Positions 25,402 through 33,649 of a stretch of DNA of 64,000 nucleotides are shown here, in pieces. The DNA comes from Anderseniella sp963759095. GTDB lineage: Bacteria > Pseudomonadota > Alphaproteobacteria > Rhizobiales > Aestuariivirgaceae. Made by a program: the position numbers and the translations under genes. Position 1 is the stretch's first letter, and every line of letters starts with the position of its first letter. A model generated the notes under the pieces. The model was not told the origin of the DNA, did no database searches, and worked only from the letters and a program-made list of their open reading frames with translations. The stretch spans positions 124,001 through 188,000 of the forward strand of contig CAVWYF010000023.1 of NCBI GenBank assembly GCA_963759095.1, given 5' to 3'.

Positions 25402-25628
25402 ATCTCGCCGGTCCGGGTGGCATTGAGTACGGCCACCCTGAGTGCGCTGGACAGGTTGGTGCGGCCGCGCGCTTCGTCTATGGCGGCAACCAGTCCGGCC
25501 AGCGGCATATCACGCACTGTTGCAAGCGCATTGAGGGCGTTCCAGAATTCCGGCTCAAGTGACAGACTGGTGCGATGGCCGGCGATGGTCACCGACCGTT
25601 TTATCGGTCCCTGGGGTGGTTCACTCAT
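25398..25628 (-). CDS. Ribbon-helix-helix domain protein (RHH_4-like)
   Basis: 76-residue protein. RSVTIAGHRTSLSLEPEFWNAL provides the beta ribbon and first helix, and LAGLVAAIDEARGRTNLSSALRV the second helix, the layout of alphaproteobacterial RHH_4 proteins. ATG at 25628, overlapping the DUF4169 stop by 8 bases, so the two are co-translated. The partners fumC and DUF4169 upstream form a recurring alphaproteobacterial cluster. Target DNA is unknown. Confidence 0.78.
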   Translation of the reverse strand: MSEPPQGPIKRSVTIAGHRTSLSLEPEFWNALNALATVRDMPLAGLVAAIDEARGRTNLSSALRVAVLNATRTGEI

Positions 25629-25806
25629 CATCTTTGTCGAGTTTATGTCCGTCCAGATGTGAGTGTGCTTTGGTCTTGCGGGTTGTGCTGAGGAGTTTGT
25701 CTGCCTTGGTGCGCCCAAACCGGGCACGGTTCTCCCCGGCCTGCCTGGTCTTGTCAGTGCGAGCCTTGGCTTTTCGGAACTGGTTCAGATTGGTGATTTT
25801 GACCAT
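25621..25806 (-). CDS. DUF4169 family protein
   Basis: 61-residue, very basic and hydrophilic protein. The start VKITNLNQFRKAKARTDK, the centre ENRARFGRTKADK and the acidic end LDGHKLDKDDE match the DUF4169 family, which in alphaproteobacteria lies just after fumC. It begins 7 bases after the fumC stop and overlaps the RHH gene. Function unknown; the high charge suggests a nucleic-acid or protein-binding role, which is only a guess. Confidence 0.8.
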   Translation of the reverse strand: MVKITNLNQFRKAKARTDKTRQAGENRARFGRTKADKLLSTTRKTKAHSHLDGHKLDKDDE

Positions 25807-25813
25807 GGCAGCG

Positions 25814-27203
25814 CTATTTCGGACCGATCATGTCTTCCGGCTTTACGATCTTGTCGAAGTCTGCCGCATCAATACCGGCGGCAACGGCCTCCTCGCGCAG
25901 TGTCGTACCGTTCTTGTGAGCGGTTTTGGCGATCTTTGCGGCAAGGTCATAGCCGTATTTCGGCGCCAGTGCGGTAACCAGCATCAGCGACCGGTTGAGG
26001 CCTGCCTTGATGTTGTCCTTGCGCGGCGTGATGCCGGCAACGCAGTTGTCGGTGAACGAAACAGCCGCATCGGACAACAGCCGGACAGATTGCAGGAAAT
26101 TGTAGGCCATCACCGGATTGAACACGTTGAGTTCGAAATGCCCCTGCGATCCGGCAAATGTCAGCGTGGCATTGTTGCCGAACACCTGCACGCAAACCTG
26201 CGTCAGGGCTTCGCACTGGGTCGGGTTGACCTTGCCCGGCATGATCGATGAGCCCGGCTCGTTCTCCGGCAATGCCAGTTCACCCAGGCCGGAGCGCGGT
26301 CCGGAGCCCAGGAAGCGGATGTCGTTGGCAATCTTGAACAGCGATGCGGCGACGGTGTTGATGGCGCCATGTGCCATGACCATTGCGTCATGGGCGGCAA
26401 GTGCTTCGAACTTGTTCGGCGCAGTCTTGAATTTGAGCTTGGTGATGCCTGCGATGTTTGCGGCCACCATCTTGTCAAATCCCTTCGGCGCGTTGAGGCC
26501 GGTGCCAACTGCGGTTCCGCCCTGGGCAAGTTCCATGAGCGCCGGCAGTGTCTGCTCAATTCGCACGATGCCGTTTTCAACCTGCTTCGCATAACCGGAA
26601 AATTCCTGGCCAAGGGTGATCGGGGTTGCGTCCTGGGTGTGGGTGCGGCCGATCTTGATTATTTTGTCCCACTGCTTTCGCCTTGCGCGCCAACGCCTTG
26701 TGCAGGTGTTTCAGCGAAGGCAGCAGGTCACGCACAACCTGTTCGGCGCAGGCAACGTGCATGGCGGTCGGGTAGGTGTCGTTCGACGACTGGCTCATAT
26801 TGACGTGGTCGTTGGGGTGAACGGGATCTTTTGAACCCATCGTGCCGCCCAGCATCTCGATGGCGCGGTTGGAGATCACCTCATTGGCGTTCATGTTGGA
26901 CTGGGTGCCGGAACCGGTCTGCCAGACCACCAGGGGGAAGTGATCGTTGAGCTTGCCGTCGATGACCTCCTGGGCTGCCTTGACGATCGCGTCGCCACGC
27001 TTTTTGTCCAGTTGGCCGAGTTTCATGTTGGCTTCGGCGCAGGCACGCTTGACAATGCCGAGGCCGCGTACGATCGGCAAAGGCTGTTTTTCCCAGCCGA
27101 TCTTGAAGTTCCCCAGCGAGCGCTGTGCCTGGGCGCCCCAGTAGCGGCTGGCATCTACTTCAATTGGACCAAAAGTGTCGGTCTCGGTGCGGGTTTTTGC
27201 CAT
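25814..27203 (-). pseudogene. fumC: Class II fumarate hydratase, interrupted by a one-base frameshift
   Basis: Fumarase C converts fumarate to malate in the TCA cycle. The N-terminal part (ATG 27203) holds TGSGTQSNMNANEV and VNMSQSSNDTYPTAMH; the C-terminal part holds the family signature GSSIMPGKVNP and a normal end at IGPK. The frames do not join: a run of three T on the plus strand at 26676..26678 has one base too many. Removing one base restores KAKQWDKIIKIGRTHTQDAT and a full protein of about 462 residues. No second lesion was seen, so a sequencing error or very recent mutation is likely. Confidence 0.9.
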
Positions 27204-27263
27204 GTCTGGGATGCTCCGTCGGAAATTCGTTCTCGGTGATGGAGCAAGCACTTAGCACGGGTG

Positions 27264-28211
27264 TCAGCTCAGGCCAATGTCCTCCAGCCAAATAGGGTTG
27301 GTCCAGGCGCATTTTCCAGCTTCATCGCGGATCACTACCCGTAGCCATTTGGATGGCGGGCATTTGAGCCAGCCATTATCAAGATTGGCGAGGTCCAGGG
27401 TGACGTGGGTCAGTGAACGCCCGGTGCGCGATACGGTGCGTGAGGTGCCGCCATTGATGCTGACGGCGTTGACCGGCGAGCATTCTATGGTGAGTTCGGT
27501 ACCGTTAAGGTCGAGCATCTGGAACTGCGGTCCCTGGCTTGAATAAAAGTGTCCTGCCTTCAGTGCTTCGAGCAGGGAGTTGGGAGCGAGACTGTCTGCC
27601 TTGACATGCACCCAGCCGCCGAACGCATCATGGTCATGATCGCGGAAATGAGCATCATCGGTTGCAATGCTGGTCAGACGCTGGTCTTCGTTGAGCAGTT
27701 CATCGAGCAGATAGAAACCGTCCCCTCTGTCGTTTTCCACCGCGCATCCGTGATTGTAGATTTCCACGGCATGGGCACTGTCATTGAGAGCACGGGCGTC
27801 GGCCATGGTGAGTTGTGACCATGCCGGATGGGCTATGGTCACAAAGGCGCCGGCCTTCGCTGCGCGTTTGGCCAGTGCCGGGCCGTCTTCATCATCGCCG
27901 CAGGGGGCGAAATCCAGAGGCAGACCGTTAGCCAGAATGTGCCAGAGTTCGCCGACTGCAGTGGCGGGCGCATGCAGTTCCGCACCGATGATGATGGTGA
28001 AATCGTCTGTGCGCAGCGCGCATGTGTCTGATACCGGCCAGTCATAGTGGCCGATGAAGTGATCGGTCAGGGACATGAAGTCATAACCGGCATTGCGGTA
28101 GGCATCTATGACCTGTGCCGGCTCAAGCGCGCCGTCAGACAAGGTGGAATGAGTGTGAAGGTTGCCGCGCCAGAAGCGGCCGGGTTGGGAGAACAGGGAT
28201 AGAGGAGACAT
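27264..28211 (-). CDS. PHP-domain metal-dependent phosphoesterase
   Basis: 315 residues from the ATG at 28211. Metal-binding motifs of the PHP family are in order: NLHTHSTLSDG near the N-terminus, SLTDHF, IIGAELHA, TIAHPAWS, and the late ATDDAHFRDHDHD. The C-terminal third is a beta-rich region without a recognised domain. Substrate not predictable; relatives hydrolyse nucleotide or sugar phosphates. Transcribed alone, 60 bases upstream of fumC on the same strand. Confidence 0.85.
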   Translation of the reverse strand: MSPLSLFSQPGRFWRGNLHTHSTLSDGALEPAQVIDAYRNAGYDFMSLTDHFIGHYDWPVSDTCALRTDDFTIIIGAELHAPATAVGELWHILANGLPLDFAPCGDDEDGPALAKRAAKAGAFVTIAHPAWSQLTMADARALNDSAHAVEIYNHGCAVENDRGDGFYLLDELLNEDQRLTSIATDDAHFRDHDHDAFGGWVHVKADSLAPNSLLEALKAGHFYSSQGPQFQMLDLNGTELTIECSPVNAVSINGGTSRTVSRTGRSLTHVTLDLANLDNGWLKCPPSKWLRVVIRDEAGKCAWTNPIWLEDIGLS

Positions 28212-28302
28212 GATTGCGGGCGCCTCAGAGCAGATTGTTGATTGCGAATACAATCTCTACTGGCAACTATGTGCAACAGAAATGTTGCAATCTGCAATAT
28301 TC

Positions 28303-28335
28303 AAAGAAAAACGCGGCAGGCGAAACCTACCGCGT
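28303..28335 (-). terminator. Rho-independent terminator of the Arg/Cys-rich exported protein gene
   Basis: On the minus strand ACGCGGTAGG pairs with CCTGCCGCGT (one mismatch) around a TTTCG loop and is followed by TTTTTCTTTG. It lies about 30 bases after the stop of the gene at 28366. Confidence 0.7.
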
Positions 28336-28365
28336 CTTCAAAATTGCTAATTCAGATGCCAGACC

Positions 28366-28731
28366 CTACAGAGGGCAATCCTGGCGACGTACGCAACGAC
28401 GATAGCGGCCTCCACGACCAAATCTGTTACGGCAGCGGCGGCGAACGCGCCGGCATGAACGGCTGTATGAGCCTTCGTAATTGTAGTAGCCAGGGCCGAT
28501 ATAGACGCCGCCAGGTCCGAAACCAAATCCGCCACCGCAAACGCCGTGGCGACGACAATTGTGCCTATGATTAAGTGGCTTGATGTGAACCAAGGTCAGG
28601 CCCTCAATTGTGGATTCCTGGACTGTGGATTGAGAAAGGTTGCCGGTTGATACCGGTGCTGCCTTAGCTCCTGTCATCGCAACCAGAGCGGCAAATGTCG
28701 CCAAAGTGATTGCGAGGAGAAATTTTTTCAT
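28366..28731 (-). CDS. Small exported Arg/Gly/Cys-rich protein
   Basis: 121 residues from the ATG at 28731, with AGGAGC upstream. Residues 1-24 are a signal peptide ending GAKA. The mature part has GGGFGFGPGGVYIGPGYY, then a strongly basic tail with repeated RRC motifs (RSCRRVRRRC, RRCVRRQDC) and six cysteines overall. Similar small glycine-tyrosine and arginine-rich envelope proteins are common in Rhizobiales, but no named domain is recognised. Single gene with its own terminator. Confidence 0.75.
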   Translation of the reverse strand: MKKFLLAITLATFAALVAMTGAKAAPVSTGNLSQSTVQESTIEGLTLVHIKPLNHRHNCRRHGVCGGGFGFGPGGVYIGPGYYNYEGSYSRSCRRVRRRCRNRFGRGGRYRRCVRRQDCPL

Positions 28732-28860
28732 TTTAAAGCTCCTAAGTTTTTCGAATGTCTCGCTTACCCCAAGCAAGGTTAACCGCGAATTAGCTGCTTG
28801 TCTCGCGCTTTCTTAATTTTTGTTAATGCAGGTTGTACGGTTCTTTTTTCGGCCGGGGTG

Positions 28861-29874
28861 TTATTGAATTTTGACCAGTGCACGGCAGGCTTTCGGCAGC
28901 CAGGCTAGCGTTTTGCGGGCAATCGGTTTTTTGCGCGGAATCGGTACACCATTGACGATTGTCGGGCGTTTTTTCGCTTTTTTGTAAACGCGCTTCTTCC
29001 ACGGCTTGTCCGAAAACCAGTAGGCCAGTTCGCTGCCGCATCCGGTGCCATCCTTGGGGCGGGGCGCTGACTGGTTTTTGCATTGTGGCGAACCGGACGG
29101 GCATTTCATGCGAATATGAAAATGGTAATTGTGACCTTTGAGCGGGCGTACCTTTGCCAGCCACGCGCCCTTGTTTCCGGCCCAGTCGCACAGTGCTTTC
29201 TTGATCGGAGGGTGGACGAATATCCGGGCCACTTGGTTGTAGGATGCGGCTCGCTTGATCAGGCGCGCATGAGCTTCGGTCCAGCGTTTCTGGTTGATGC
29301 GTTTGCGGTCCAGTGTCATCAGGACCGCTGACTGGGTTTCACGTTCCTTGCGGACAAGGGTGCGATCGGGCATCGGCGTCAACCAGATGTCGGCATCCAG
29401 ACCGGCCTGGTGTGATGCGTGACCGGACAGCATCGGCCCGCCGCGTGGTTGTTGCAAATCTCCCACCAGCAACCCGTTCCAGCCATCATGCTTCTTGGCC
29501 TCAACGGCAAGACGCTTGACCAGCTTGATCAGTTTTGGATGACCCCAGGCGCGATCTCTGGATGGCCGCATGACCTGCCATGCAGGCCCGTCCGCCGGCA
29601 TCTGTTCGGCGCCTGCAACACACCCGCGTGCGTAGGACCCGAACACTTCCGGTTTCAGCGGTGCAGGTCCCGTCATATGGCCAAAGTAGAGTTTTGCGGG
29701 AATGGCGTTGGAAATAGCCGGAACGGGCGGTTTCTCGATATCCTTGACCGATCCCTTGGTCTGCGCGGATGCCTGCATTGACGATGCCAATACAACTGCG
29801 CCCGCCAATGCAACGCTCAGCGTTTTCGAGGCATCAATGCCCGGGAAATCGAGACTATTTTTTACGAAACGCAT
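28861..29874 (-). CDS. mepA: Penicillin-insensitive murein endopeptidase
   Basis: Periplasmic zinc endopeptidase (peptidase M74) of about 337 residues that cuts D-Ala-meso-DAP cross-links in peptidoglycan. The metal motifs GHASHQAGLDADIW and HNYHFHIRMKCP are intact. The start ATG at 29874 overlaps the end of sspB by 20 bases and leads into a signal-like hydrophobic segment (LSVALAGAVVLASSMQASA). A longer open frame upstream runs across sspB in another frame and is rejected. The C-terminal 60 residues are Lys/Pro-rich and longer than in E. coli. Confidence 0.9.
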   Translation of the reverse strand: MRFVKNSLDFPGIDASKTLSVALAGAVVLASSMQASAQTKGSVKDIEKPPVPAISNAIPAKLYFGHMTGPAPLKPEVFGSYARGCVAGAEQMPADGPAWQVMRPSRDRAWGHPKLIKLVKRLAVEAKKHDGWNGLLVGDLQQPRGGPMLSGHASHQAGLDADIWLTPMPDRTLVRKERETQSAVLMTLDRKRINQKRWTEAHARLIKRAASYNQVARIFVHPPIKKALCDWAGNKGAWLAKVRPLKGHNYHFHIRMKCPSGSPQCKNQSAPRPKDGTGCGSELAYWFSDKPWKKRVYKKAKKRPTIVNGVPIPRKKPIARKTLAWLPKACRALVKIQ

Positions 29875-30400
29875 CCAGTGAGACCACCGTTGTATCGTCG
29901 TTTGACGCTTTCGCCGCGCCCGCCTGATCATTGGCACTGCCGGGATGCGGCACAGGTGTGTCAGTTTCCTGCGCATTGCCTGTGCTGTCAATGTCGGCCG
30001 CTTCACTGTCTTCACCATCGTCAAGCGCGCCTGGCTCGAATTGCAGGCCGAACTGCACCGTGGGATCAAAGAACCCCTTGATTGACGCAAATGGCACAAC
30101 CAGCCGTTCCGAAATATTGTCAAACGACAATTGCACCTCAAAGTATTTGTCAAAAACATTGAGGTCCGTGAACTGGTGTTGCAGCACAATCGTCATGTCG
30201 TTAGGGTACTTGGCCTTGATGCGACTGGATACGGATGCGCCGGGATAGTTGGTGTCAAAGGAAATAAAGAAATGATGTTCGCCAGGCAAACCGTCCCTCA
30301 CAACACGCTGCAAAGCGAGTTTGACAACTGACCGCAGCGCATGTTGGGCCAAAACGTCATAACGCATCAAATCTTCCGGCATGCTGTCTCCGTCACTCAC
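29855..30400 (-). CDS. sspB: SspB, ClpXP adaptor
   Basis: 181-residue adaptor that delivers ssrA-tagged and other substrates to ClpXP. The alphaproteobacterial SspB core (LRSVVKLALQRV, HHFFISFDTNYPG, MTIVLQHQFTDL, FDNISERLVVPFASIKGFFDP) is followed by an acidic linker and a C-terminal ClpX-binding-like tail VVSLDAFRKK. It overlaps mepA. The tmRNA gene that makes its substrates' tags lies 0.9 kb away. Confidence 0.92.
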   Translation of the reverse strand: MSDGDSMPEDLMRYDVLAQHALRSVVKLALQRVVRDGLPGEHHFFISFDTNYPGASVSSRIKAKYPNDMTIVLQHQFTDLNVFDKYFEVQLSFDNISERLVVPFASIKGFFDPTVQFGLQFEPGALDDGEDSEAADIDSTGNAQETDTPVPHPGSANDQAGAAKASNDDTTVVSLDAFRKK

Positions 30401-30536
30401 GGTTCTTCTTCCAATTCTTACGCGCTGATTCTTTTTTCAATGTACATCTTACAGCTTTAGCGCTGTTTCGGCCATCGGTAGAGCGTTGAAAGTCCGGAAA
30501 CTTGTGAACATCGCGTGCAGGGCGGCTGCTGTGCAT

Positions 30537-30568
30537 AAAAATGCCCCGCTCATGAAAATGAGCGAGGC
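30537..30568 (-). terminator. Rho-independent terminator after the cupredoxin-like gene
   Basis: On the minus strand GCCTCGCTCAT pairs with ATGAGCGGGGC around a 4-base loop, followed by ATTTTTATG. It lies 50 bases after the stop at 30619. The rest of the 218-base gap to sspB shows nothing else. Confidence 0.7.
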
Positions 30569-30618
30569 CAATGAGGCTTGCCGGCAATATGCCGCAGCCG
30601 GTCAAGTCTTTGACGTTT

Positions 30619-31092
30619 TTAACCTTCGACCTTGATGGTGTAATCAGGCGTCGTGTTCAACGGGCATGAGAAATAATAGGTCCCCGGCTTGAGGGTGATG
30701 GCATAATCCTTGGACACACCCTGATCCAGGCCGCCGCCGGAAACCTTCGGCAGAGAAAGACGGCTGAGACCGGCTCCGCGCAGGTAAAAGCCAAGACCAT
30801 ATGGTACGTTCTTGTTGGTCACGCGGAACACGTGCTTGCCCGGCTTCAGGGTCAACACCTTGGCGGTCTTGAGACGCTCTTCTGCGGTCTTTGCATTAAT
30901 CGCCTCACAGTCGGCCTTCTTGGTCGACTTGTAGCCGTGATCCTTGTCTTCCACTTCCAGAAACTGACAGGCGGTCTGCGTCAACTCTACGATTTTGGCG
31001 TCTTCGGCCAATGAAGATGTTGACGTCATTGAAACGGCGGCAAGCGCGGTAACGGCAGTTGCGAAAGTTGATGCGGTAAAACATTTCAGCAT
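30619..31092 (-). CDS. Exported cupredoxin-like protein
   Basis: 157 residues with a signal peptide (about 1-29, ending SSLA). The C-terminal half looks like a cupredoxin beta-sandwich: LTLKPGKHVFRVTNKNVPYG, a Gly-rich loop, KDYAITLKPGTYYFSCPLNTTPDYTIKVEG. The normal type-1 copper set Cys-x-x-His...Met is incomplete: a Cys is in YFSCPLN but no His follows it, so copper binding is doubtful. The N-terminal half has two more cysteines (TACQFLE, KADCEAI). Single gene with its own terminator and a CRP-like site upstream. Confidence 0.75.
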   Translation of the reverse strand: MLKCFTASTFATAVTALAAVSMTSTSSLAEDAKIVELTQTACQFLEVEDKDHGYKSTKKADCEAINAKTAEERLKTAKVLTLKPGKHVFRVTNKNVPYGLGFYLRGAGLSRLSLPKVSGGGLDQGVSKDYAITLKPGTYYFSCPLNTTPDYTIKVEG

Positions 31093-31198
31093 TTGTTTCG
31101 ATCCTCGTGAATATCTGCAGCTGGAATTCGAATGAGATTTTGAAATAGTTTTATCGCCAAGTTTGCAGAAGCGGAAATGACGATCTGGTGAGTTGTTT

Positions 31199-31214
31199 CG
31201 TGATCGTGATCACA
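31199..31214. promoter_or_regulatory. CRP/FNR-type operator candidate
   Basis: The 16 bases CGTGATCGTGATCACA match the CRP consensus TGTGA-N6-TCACA at nine of ten positions. It lies 107 bases upstream of the cupredoxin-like gene. Single-site evidence only. Confidence 0.4.
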
Positions 31215-31299
31215 TTACCGCCAGTGCCATAATTGCTGCCATCCGCGCCACAATTGCCAATGATTGAGTGGGGGCTTCTGTTGCCAGGTGCCCCCGAAC

Positions 31300-31600
31300 C
31301 CCGCCTAGACCTGCGAGGGCCTAGGACTTAAATTGAAGCGATCAAACTGCGTTACGCAGCCAGACGTGCTTCCGCATAGTTGTCGTTTGCAACTACTAAA
31401 ATAGCCCGATAACGGCGGTACAATGCCGAGCAAAAGCAAACCCTTTACGCCCTCGTCGATCCTGGTTCACCCCCAGCAAATGATGCTTTTTGGGGTTAAC
31501 TGACCACCTGATGCCAAAAAAGCAGCATTTGGTGGAGGTGCCGGGTACTGCCCCCGGGTCCGAATGGTTTATTACGATCGCCATTTATCGCCATATCTGA
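31300..31600 (-). ncRNA. ssrA: tmRNA, circularly permuted two-piece form
   Basis: tmRNA rescues stalled ribosomes and adds a degradation tag. On the minus strand the acceptor piece comes first and ends CCGGCACCTCCACCA at 31530, after a T-arm CCGGG-N7-CCCGG. A 55-base intervening segment follows, then the coding piece starts GGGGGTGAACCAGG at 31474. GGGGGTG pairs with CACCTCC to rebuild the acceptor stem. The tag reading frame 31390..31352 encodes ANDNYAEARLAA then TAA. Outer ends are approximate. A GGGGGC/GCCCCC hairpin at 31270..31295 may mark the 3' end. Confidence 0.9.
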
Positions 31601-31841
31601 TGCAAGCACCAGCACGACCAATATAGTGCGTCATCCCGGCAAAATAAAGTCTTGTGACGTTTCAACCTCAAAATGCCGGCATTGATGGCCTTTGGCCTTC
31701 CCAATGTTTCGCGATATGTTAATATTTTCGCGTTGATGAAGGTGGGACCTCTGCGGCATGAAGCGGGATGTGCGAACGAGGCGGCCGATTTGCAAACGCA
31801 TCCAGATCAACTGACGGACACTTATCCAAAAGGGGAAAGCA

Positions 31842-32162
31842 ATGGCCGATAATTCGCAGTACTATGATGATGTTGATAAATTTGCCGGCAATGTGAACAA
31901 CGCCGCCGTTGATGCAATTGTGAAGTATTGCGGTATTGCGCTTCGCTCGCGGGATGCTTCGCTGGTTTCGTGCACCGACCCGGTTGAACTTGGCCGGGTG
32001 CGTGATGGTTTCGCGTCCAAGAAACTTGGCCTGGCCGGCGATGCCGCTGACAAGGCCATTGCCGCAGTTTGTGACAAAATGAAGGATGACCGGCAAAAAA
32101 GCCGGGTGACCTTTTACTATCTGCTGGCCGAAGAATCCGGCACAATGAGCGCGCTTGCCTGA
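31842..32162 (+). CDS. DUF2853 family protein
   Basis: 106-residue soluble protein. The pattern DDVDKFAGNVNNAAVDAIVK, RSRDASLVSCTDPVELGRV, KKLG and RVTFYYLLAE fits the DUF2853 family as I remember it. No signal peptide or membrane helix. AAAGGGGAAAGCA provides the ribosome site. The role is unknown. Transcribed alone between tmRNA (opposite strand) and the second copy of the dispersed repeat. Confidence 0.72.
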   Translation: MADNSQYYDDVDKFAGNVNNAAVDAIVKYCGIALRSRDASLVSCTDPVELGRVRDGFASKKLGLAGDAADKAIAAVCDKMKDDRQKSRVTFYYLLAEESGTMSALA

Positions 32163-32251
32163 GCCATTGATACGACAATCCTGTTCAGGGTGTTGATTGC
32201 CGCCGGCAAGCGATTGTCGGCGGCTTGGCTTTTCGCAGTAGCGTGAAAACC

Positions 32252-32351
32252 ATAGAGCAACATGGGTTCACTTGAACCCATGTTGCTCTATAATTTTGAA
32301 AGCGATCAGGTTTATGATTTTTGGTCGATTCAATCAAAAACCATCCTGATC
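32252..32351 (+). repeat. Two-hairpin dispersed repeat, copy 2
   Basis: Same element as 19537..19638 in the opposite orientation. Here the first hairpin is perfect: 18-base arms TAGAGCAACATGGGTTCA and its complement with a 2-base loop (32253..32290). The second hairpin is bounded by GATCAGG/CCTGATC. It ends 24 bases before the thyA start, so it lies in the thyA leader or promoter. Confidence 0.8.
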
Positions 32352-32375
32352 TAGTGGAATTCGGAGATACAACAG

Positions 32376-33170
32376 ATGCAGCAGTACCTCGACCTGCTTA
32401 GGACCGTGCGCGACACTGGCGCTGAAAAGGGTGATCGCACCGGAACCGGCACCTTGTCGGTGTTCGGCCATCAGATGCGGTTTGACCTGGGCGATGGGTT
32501 TCCGGTGCTGACGACAAAGAAACTGCATCTTCGCTCCATCATCATTGAATTGCTGTGGTTCCTGCGCGGCGATACCAACATCAGGTGGCTTAACGAGAAC
32601 AAGGTGTCGATCTGGGATGAATGGGCCGATGAAAACGGCGATCTTGGACCTGTCTACGGTCACCAGTGGCGCTCCTGGCCGGCGCGCGACGGCTCGACAA
32701 TTGACCAGATAGCCGGCGTCGTGGAACGCATCCGGAAAACACCTGACTCGCGCCGCCTGATTGTAACGGCCTGGAACCCGGCCGACGTTGATAGGATGGC
32801 CTTGCCGCCATGTCACTGTCTGTTCCAGTTCTATGTCGCCGATGGCAAGCTGTCGTGCCAGTTATATCAGCGTTCGGCTGATATCTTCCTCGGCGTTCCG
32901 TTCAACATCGCATCCTACGCGTTGCTGACCCACATGATAGCGCATGTCACAGGGCTGAAGCCCGGCGAGTTCATCCACACACTGGGCGATGCGCATATTT
33001 ATTCGAACCATCTTGAACAGGCGGATGAACAACTGACCAGAACCCCGCATGGCTTGCCGCGACTGGTGATGAAACGGGACGTGAAAACACTGGATGAATT
33101 CGTGTACGAGGATTTCGAGATCGTCGGTTATGAGGCCCATCCCAATATCGCAGCACCGATCGCGGTATGA
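32376..33170 (+). CDS. thyA: Thymidylate synthase
   Basis: 264 residues, the usual bacterial length. Methylates dUMP to dTMP with methylene-tetrahydrofolate. The catalytic Cys is in MALPPCHCLFQFYV (Cys146, the same number as in E. coli); KTPDSRRLIVTAWNP and SADIFLGVPFNIASYALL form the substrate site. GGAG lies 9 bases before the ATG. First gene of an overlapping operon with a GNAT gene, folA and an amine oxidase; folA recycles the dihydrofolate made here. Confidence 0.97.
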   Translation: MQQYLDLLRTVRDTGAEKGDRTGTGTLSVFGHQMRFDLGDGFPVLTTKKLHLRSIIIELLWFLRGDTNIRWLNENKVSIWDEWADENGDLGPVYGHQWRSWPARDGSTIDQIAGVVERIRKTPDSRRLIVTAWNPADVDRMALPPCHCLFQFYVADGKLSCQLYQRSADIFLGVPFNIASYALLTHMIAHVTGLKPGEFIHTLGDAHIYSNHLEQADEQLTRTPHGLPRLVMKRDVKTLDEFVYEDFEIVGYEAHPNIAAPIAV

Positions 33171-33649
33171 GCATTACCGTTCGCGAAGCACGGCCCGGCG
33201 ACGGACCGGCCTTGCACAGGCTGGTATGCGAATTGGCAGAGCATCACGATGAACTGGATCGGGTGGTGTCGTCACCCGAGGCCCTGGAAGCCGGATTGTG
33301 TACGTCGTCAGACCGTGACGGATGCCTGATTGCTGTATGCGATGGCGAACCGGTCGGTTTTGTCTACTGGTATGAGATATTTACGACCTTTACAGCTAAA
33401 CCCAAGCTCTACATGGAAGATATTTGTGTCAGCAGGCATGCACGGGGCACAGGTGCCGGATTTGCGCTGGTCAAAGCCCTGGCCAAAATTTGCGTGGAGC
33501 GCGGCTGTCCTCGGTTTGAATGGTTGGCTATGGAAGACAACGAGTTAGGACAGAAATTCTATTCACAAATTGGTGCCACGGTACTCCGCGGAGCTGATAC
33601 GTGGCAGCTTTGGGACGCTGACATCCGGGCCCTTGCGGAGGAGAAATAA
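33167..33649 (+). CDS. GNAT-family N-acetyltransferase
   Basis: 160 residues. The acetyl-CoA loop is VSRHARGTGAGFALVKALAK and the preceding strand is PKLYMEDICV; a C-terminal FYSQIGATVLRG motif is typical of the RimI/diamine-acetyltransferase-like GNATs. ATGA overlap with thyA and TAATG overlap with folA indicate one transcript. Substrate unknown; amine or polyamine acetylation would fit the family pattern but is not proven. Confidence 0.85.
   Translation: MSITVREARPGDGPALHRLVCELAEHHDELDRVVSSPEALEAGLCTSSDRDGCLIAVCDGEPVGFVYWYEIFTTFTAKPKLYMEDICVSRHARGTGAGFALVKALAKICVERGCPRFEWLAMEDNELGQKFYSQIGATVLRGADTWQLWDADIRALAEEK

Noticed and set aside
31396..31584. Possible small protein on the minus strand
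   Set aside because: Lies wholly inside the tmRNA gene; the RNA structure explains the sequence.
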